64,000 nt of DNA, from the NCBI GenBank assembly GCA_949361645.1, contig OX442436.1, positions 6,612,862-6,676,861 on the forward strand. Reading direction: 5' to 3'. This document shows, in pieces, positions 59,996 to 64,000 of this stretch; within the stretch, counting starts at the first letter, position 1, and each line of letters begins with the position of its first letter. Made by a program: the position numbers and the translations under genes. The notes beneath the pieces are model-generated. The model was not told the origin of the DNA. It did no database searches and worked only from the letters and a program-made list of their open reading frames with translations. The DNA is from Spongilla lacustris. Its lineage: Eukaryota; Porifera; Demospongiae; Spongillida; Spongillidae.

Positions 59996-62900
59996 CTTCA
60001 GTAGGAACAACCCACATACGTGTGTGTTGGTCGTCCCCACCCAGTGAGCCAAGGTTACCTTACATCTAGCGGCAGGCGAGGGAGAGGGAGTGGCTCTCCC
60101 GGGGTACTTTTGCCCCCCCCCCCCCCCCCTCCCCCCCCTCATAACGGCATGGATGGCCTTTCACAGTCCTAAGGGGTGTACCGTGTACACTTGACTGTGA
60201 AGAAGAGCAAAACCTGGGTCATCACCATTCCTCCTCCCCAGCCACCCCTCCCCCTCCTAGCATGACCGATATTGTGGCTCTTGATTAGGCTATCCTGGGC
60301 ACCCGTCAAGACCACACCTCCCATATCTGCATACATGGTGGAATACACATGCACTACATCCATACGTCACATGCACTACATCCATAGGTCACATGCACTA
60401 CCTCCATTGGTCACATGCCACATGCACTACCTCCATTGGTCACATGCACTACCTCCATTGGTCACATGCACTACCTCCATTGGTCACATGACTTGACCAG
60501 TGTCTCTATGTGGACATTTTATATTTCCTTGCATACGTGCAATGTCCATGGCAATATTCTCCTACCAATGAGGTAACCATGGTAACACACACCTTGTATG
60601 TCCTGTACTTATATCTCATTTTGACCACACCCACATTCCTCTCATTCTGTTATTAATTTCTAAGGGTGCATCTACATCATAATCACCTGCACACACACCT
60701 GCACACAAACCACACCCTTCTCACCTGCACACACACACCTGCACACAAGCCACACCCCTCTCATCACCAGGCCCCACCTCCTCCGCCGGATCAAGCCCCT
60801 CTCTCATTGGTGCGGCTGTGGGAGGCAGTGTTGGGGGCGTGGCAGTGCTGTTCCTCCTGGCACTCATCATAGGTCTGAGCTGCAAGTTCTGCCCCTGGTC
60901 AGTCCAGTATGACCACACCTCCTCTAGCATGACCACACCTCCTCTAGCGTAACCACACCTCCTCTAGCATGACCACACCTCCTCTAGCATGACCACACCT
61001 CCTCTAGCATGACCACACCTTCTCTAGTGTGACCACACCTCATATGACCACACCCACTTGTCCCCCTCAGCACTCGGAGGACTCAGACAGTCACCTTTGT
61101 GAGGACTGGATCTGTGCGTATGTCCACAAAGAGGAAGGCAATGGACCCTACTGAAGAGTTCAGAGCACAGAACAAGTCTGAAGGTATGCCATGGTTACAT
61201 GGTGCCATGGTTACATGGTAGACCACTGGGGTGCTGTGGTTGTGTGATGGAGTATAGGGTGGATCCACCCCTCACACCCTCACTGCACTCCTCACACCCT
61301 CACCCTCACACCCTCCTTAAAATGCTCTCTAATGGTCCCTCCTCCCCAGTCCTAGATAACCACCCCCCCTTGGCAGTGGCAGACTTTGTGGAGAGGCTGG
61401 GTATGATGAAGATGAATGACAACCAGCTCTTCCTTGAGGAATTTGGGGCCATTCCGATGACAGTGCCTCACCCGTGCACGGCTTCAGAGTTACCTGAGAA
61501 CAAGGACAAGAACAGGTTCAACAACATACCAGCTTATGACTACAACCGAGTACTGCTGCATGAAGGTCTGGGCACCGACTACATCAATGCCAACCACTGT
61601 GATGTGAGTACCTCACCTCTATACTACCCACTTCTGTTCAGCTCCTTGACATTCTTCTCTCCCGTCCTCCCTCCCATCCCTCCATCCCATCTCTCTCTCC
61701 CTCCTCCCTCCCTCTCCCTCCTCCCTCCCTCTCCCTCCTCCCTCCCTCTCCCTCCTCCCTCCCTCTCCCTTCTCCCTCCCTCTCCCTCCTCCCTCCCTCT
61801 CCCTCCTCCCTCCCTCTCCCTCCTCCCTCCCTCTCCCTCCTCCCTCCCTCTCCCTCCTCCCTCCCTCTCCCTCCTCCCTCCCTCTCCCTCCTCCCTCCCT
61901 CTCCCTCCTCCCTCCCTCTCCCTCCTCCCTCCCTCTCCCTCCTCCCTCCCTCTCCCTCCTCCCTCCCTCTCCCTCCTCCCTCCCTCTCCCTCCTCCCTCC
62001 CTCTCCCTCCTCCCTCCCTCTCCCTCCTCCCTCCCTCTCCCTCCTCCCTCCCTCTCCCTCCTCCCTCCCTCTCCCTCCTCCCTCCCTCTCCCTCCTCCCT
62101 CCCTCTCCCTCCTCCCTCCCTCTCCCTCCTCCCTCCCTCTCCCTCCTCCCTCCCTCTCCCTCCTCCCTCCCTCTCCCTCCTCCCTCCCTCTCCCTCCTCC
62201 CTCCCTCTCCCTCCTCCCTCCCTCTCCCTCCTCCCTCCCTCTCCCTCCTCCCTCCCTCTTCCTCCTCCCTCCCCTCCCTCTCCCTCCCTCTCCCTCCTCC
62301 CTCCCTCTTCCTCCTCCCTCCCCTCCCTCTCCCTCCCCCCCTCCCTCCAGGGGTACATGGCCAAGGCTGCCTACATTGCTACTCAAGGTACATGCTTAGC
62401 AGCTGCATTACGTGGTAGCCAGCCATTCCTCCTCCTCCCCAGGCCCGCTCCCGGAGACAGTGGCAGACTTCTGGCAGATGGTGTGGGAGGCAAACTCTCA
62501 CACGATAGTGATGCTGACCAACGTGCAGGAGAGGGGCAAGCCGAAGTGTGCTGTGTACTGGCCTCCCAGTGCAGGGTCCACGGTGCTCCATGGGAACATC
62601 GAGGTCACCATGACTAACCTGACACAGCTGGCTGACTACACCACCAGGACCTTTGTTATCAACAAGGTCATTGTCTAGGCCACACCCACCACCACACCTA
62701 CCCCCACTACACACCCTCACCCTCATACTACTGTTGGGAGGGGCAGTCACCATGGTTACATTCCAGCACTTGTAACACATAATTTTCAAACTGCGAGCTA
62801 TAATTTACTGCTTCTACCCACACTACACATACCACACACACACAACACACACATACCACACACGCACATACCACACACATACCACACACACCCACACAGA

Positions 62901-63902
62901 TTGGCTTTGGCAAGATGGAGCCCCATGATGTCTGTCAGTTCCACTTCACCTCCTGGCCTGACCACGGTGTGCCCCAATATGCCACAGCCATGCTGGCTAT
63001 GTGCAGGCGTGTGCGCACCTACCACCCCAACAGAGGCCCCATTGTGGTCCACTGCAGTGCTGGTAAGGCATTGTTGCCATGGTAGTGTCATGGCTACACA
63101 GCCCCTCCCCCCCTCAGGTGTGGGTCGTACGGGTACCTACATGGCCATAGATACAATGGTGGAGAGGCTGAAGAACAATGAGACCATGGTGGACATCTTT
63201 GGCTACATCAGCCTGCTGAGAAACCAGCGCAACTATATGGTGCAGACTGAAGTAAGCTATTCTGTACTCCATTTGAATGCAAGTCAAATCTTCTCCCCTC
63301 TCCCTCCCTCTCCTCTCTCGCCTGCTCCCTCCCTCCTCCCCTCTCCACTCTCTTAGGACCAGTACTTCTTCATCCATGAGGCTGTGGCTGAGGCCATCTT
63401 GTGTGGCCAGACCGAGGTCACTGTACATGCTCTGGCCAGCTACATGGAGGAGCTGCACAAGCCCAACGAAAGTGACACCACACGAATTGAAGTTGAGTTC
63501 AAGGTAAGTCGGGCTTTCCCTAGCTCATGTGATCACCCTCATGGTCATCACATGATCACCACCCTCATGAAGCCACCTCTATGGGTACATGCTCATGTGA
63601 TCACCCTCATGATCACCACCCTCATGAAGCCACCTCTAGGGTACATGCTCATGTGATTACTCTCATGATCATCACATGATCACCACCCTCATGAAGCCAC
63701 CTCTAGGGGGTACATTTCATTCTCACCTGTTGTAGTCAGCTCACAATGACATACCAGTGCCCAGGCCCACTTCCATCATGCTATGTGTCTCCCTCCTCCC
63801 CCTCCCAGCGGCTGCTCATCGATAAGACAGACCCGTACAGGTTTGCCAGTGCGCTCAAGGACATCAACAAACCAAAGAATAGATTTGTTAATGTCCTCCC
63901 AT
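59725..63902 (+). CDS. RPTP-6: receptor-type tyrosine phosphatase with almost no ectodomain (3' end outside window)
   Basis: Plus-strand gene divergent from RPTP-5, continuing past the right edge. Exons: 59725-59803 (signal peptide), 60771-60897 (short Ser/Pro/Gly linker and membrane span), 61071-61183, 61350-61603, 62351-62387, 62443-62666, 62900-63062, 63118-63251, 63357-63503, 63809-63902. All lengths and phases agree, giving 457 residues here. D1 is fully canonical: KNRF, DYNRVLL, YINAN, AYIATQG, CAVYWP, WPDHGVP (Asp about 299), VHCSAG/VGRTG (Cys about 330, loop split by an intron) and Q-loop MVQTE. The last visible exon opens D2 with KNRF. Exon 1 joins the membrane exon in phase, leaving only about 15-20 residues outside the cell. 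I saw no Ig or FN3 exon in the 1 kb between them. Alternative upstream ectodomain exons cannot be excluded. A 13-bp CT-rich minisatellite fills the intron 61604-62350. Confidence 0.82.
59936..59994. repeat. (GT)n microsatellite in RPTP-6 intron 1
   Basis: About 58 bp of GT. Confidence 0.97.
60363..60492. repeat. CATGCACTACCTCCATTGGT repeat in RPTP-6 intron 1
   Basis: Six units of about 20-27 bp. Confidence 0.9.
60905..61060. repeat. 20-bp repeat in RPTP-6 intron 2
   Basis: Seven units of ATGACCACACCTCCTCTAGC adjoining the donor of the membrane exon (60898). Confidence 0.92.
61660..62350. repeat. 13-bp CT-rich minisatellite in RPTP-6 intron 4
   Basis: About 50 units of TCTCCCTCCTCCC between the exon ending NHCD (61603) and the exon starting at 62351. 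It acts as an overlong polypyrimidine tract. It lets a plus-strand frame run from 61199 to 62617, which is not a real exon. Confidence 0.97.
63525..63720. repeat. Roughly 60-bp repeat in RPTP-6 intron
   Basis: Three units containing CATGATCACCACCCTCATGA and AGCCACCTCTAGGGTACATG. Confidence 0.9.
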
Positions 63903-64000
63903 GTGAGTCCCCTTGCACTTACCTGGGCATGCTTGTGCACTTCTGTACATCTTTACGTACTATTGTGCACTTCTGCATACCCCTGCGTGCCTGTGTTCGC

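Noticed and set aside
61199..62617. Plus-strand frame of 472 codons across the CT-rich array
   Set aside because: It reads through two introns of RPTP-6 and leaves the conserved phosphatase frame. The spliced exons explain the conserved parts.

Overview
This window is nuclear DNA of a multicellular animal. It holds spliced GT-AG genes with many short introns, often in phase 1. They encode immunoglobulin (Ig) and fibronectin type III (FN3) receptors with tandem tyrosine phosphatase domains. The DNA is packed with minisatellites, (CA)n and (GGGA)n tracts, poly-G/C runs and palindromic foldback elements. The compact genes, the receptor phosphatase expansion and the repeats would fit a sponge or another marine invertebrate, but I cannot fix the taxon from the sequence. 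No rRNA, tRNA, CRISPR or bacterial-type operon was seen.

Layout. Nearly everything belongs to one family of receptor protein tyrosine phosphatases (RPTPs), numbered here RPTP-1 to RPTP-6 from left to right. RPTP-1 (starts 5763, runs off the left edge), RPTP-2 (19052-8859), RPTP-3 (28921-21109) and RPTP-4 (44918-30124) are head-to-tail minus-strand paralogues. Their exons are close to identical and they share a plan: signal peptide, Ig-Ig-Ig, FN3-FN3, one membrane span, a juxtamembrane tail, then catalytic domain D1 and a degenerate D2. RPTP-5 (58602-47559, minus) is a diverged relative with Ig-Ig-FN3-Ig-Ig-Ig-Ig outside the cell. RPTP-6 (59725 to beyond the right edge, plus) is transcribed divergently from RPTP-5 and appears to have almost no ectodomain. 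I assembled all exons by hand from splice sites. RPTP-2, -3, -4 and -5 each give one uninterrupted frame, of 1260, 1255, 1257 and 1461 residues.

How the genes may work together. D1 of every complete copy keeps the Cys-x5-Arg loop and the WPD aspartate, so these should be receptors that remove phosphate from tyrosine. D2 has lost the WPD aspartate and the signature histidine and is probably a regulatory pseudophosphatase. Within the tandem array three things stand out. The 5' half of the second Ig exon is radically different between copies while its flanks are nearly identical. RPTP-2 and RPTP-4 carry an ITIM-like tyrosine motif beside the membrane. RPTP-1 has lost D1 without losing its frame. 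I infer a young, diversifying cell-surface recognition family, possibly for self/non-self or cell adhesion, that mixes active, altered and catalytically dead members. This is a hypothesis only.

The introns are the second theme. Several minisatellites have grown out of splice-site sequence, and they differ hugely between paralogues. The same intron is 63 bp in RPTP-3, about 2.1 kb in RPTP-2 and about 4.8 kb in RPTP-4. The 22-bp, 29-bp and GGGA arrays create very long open frames that are not genes.
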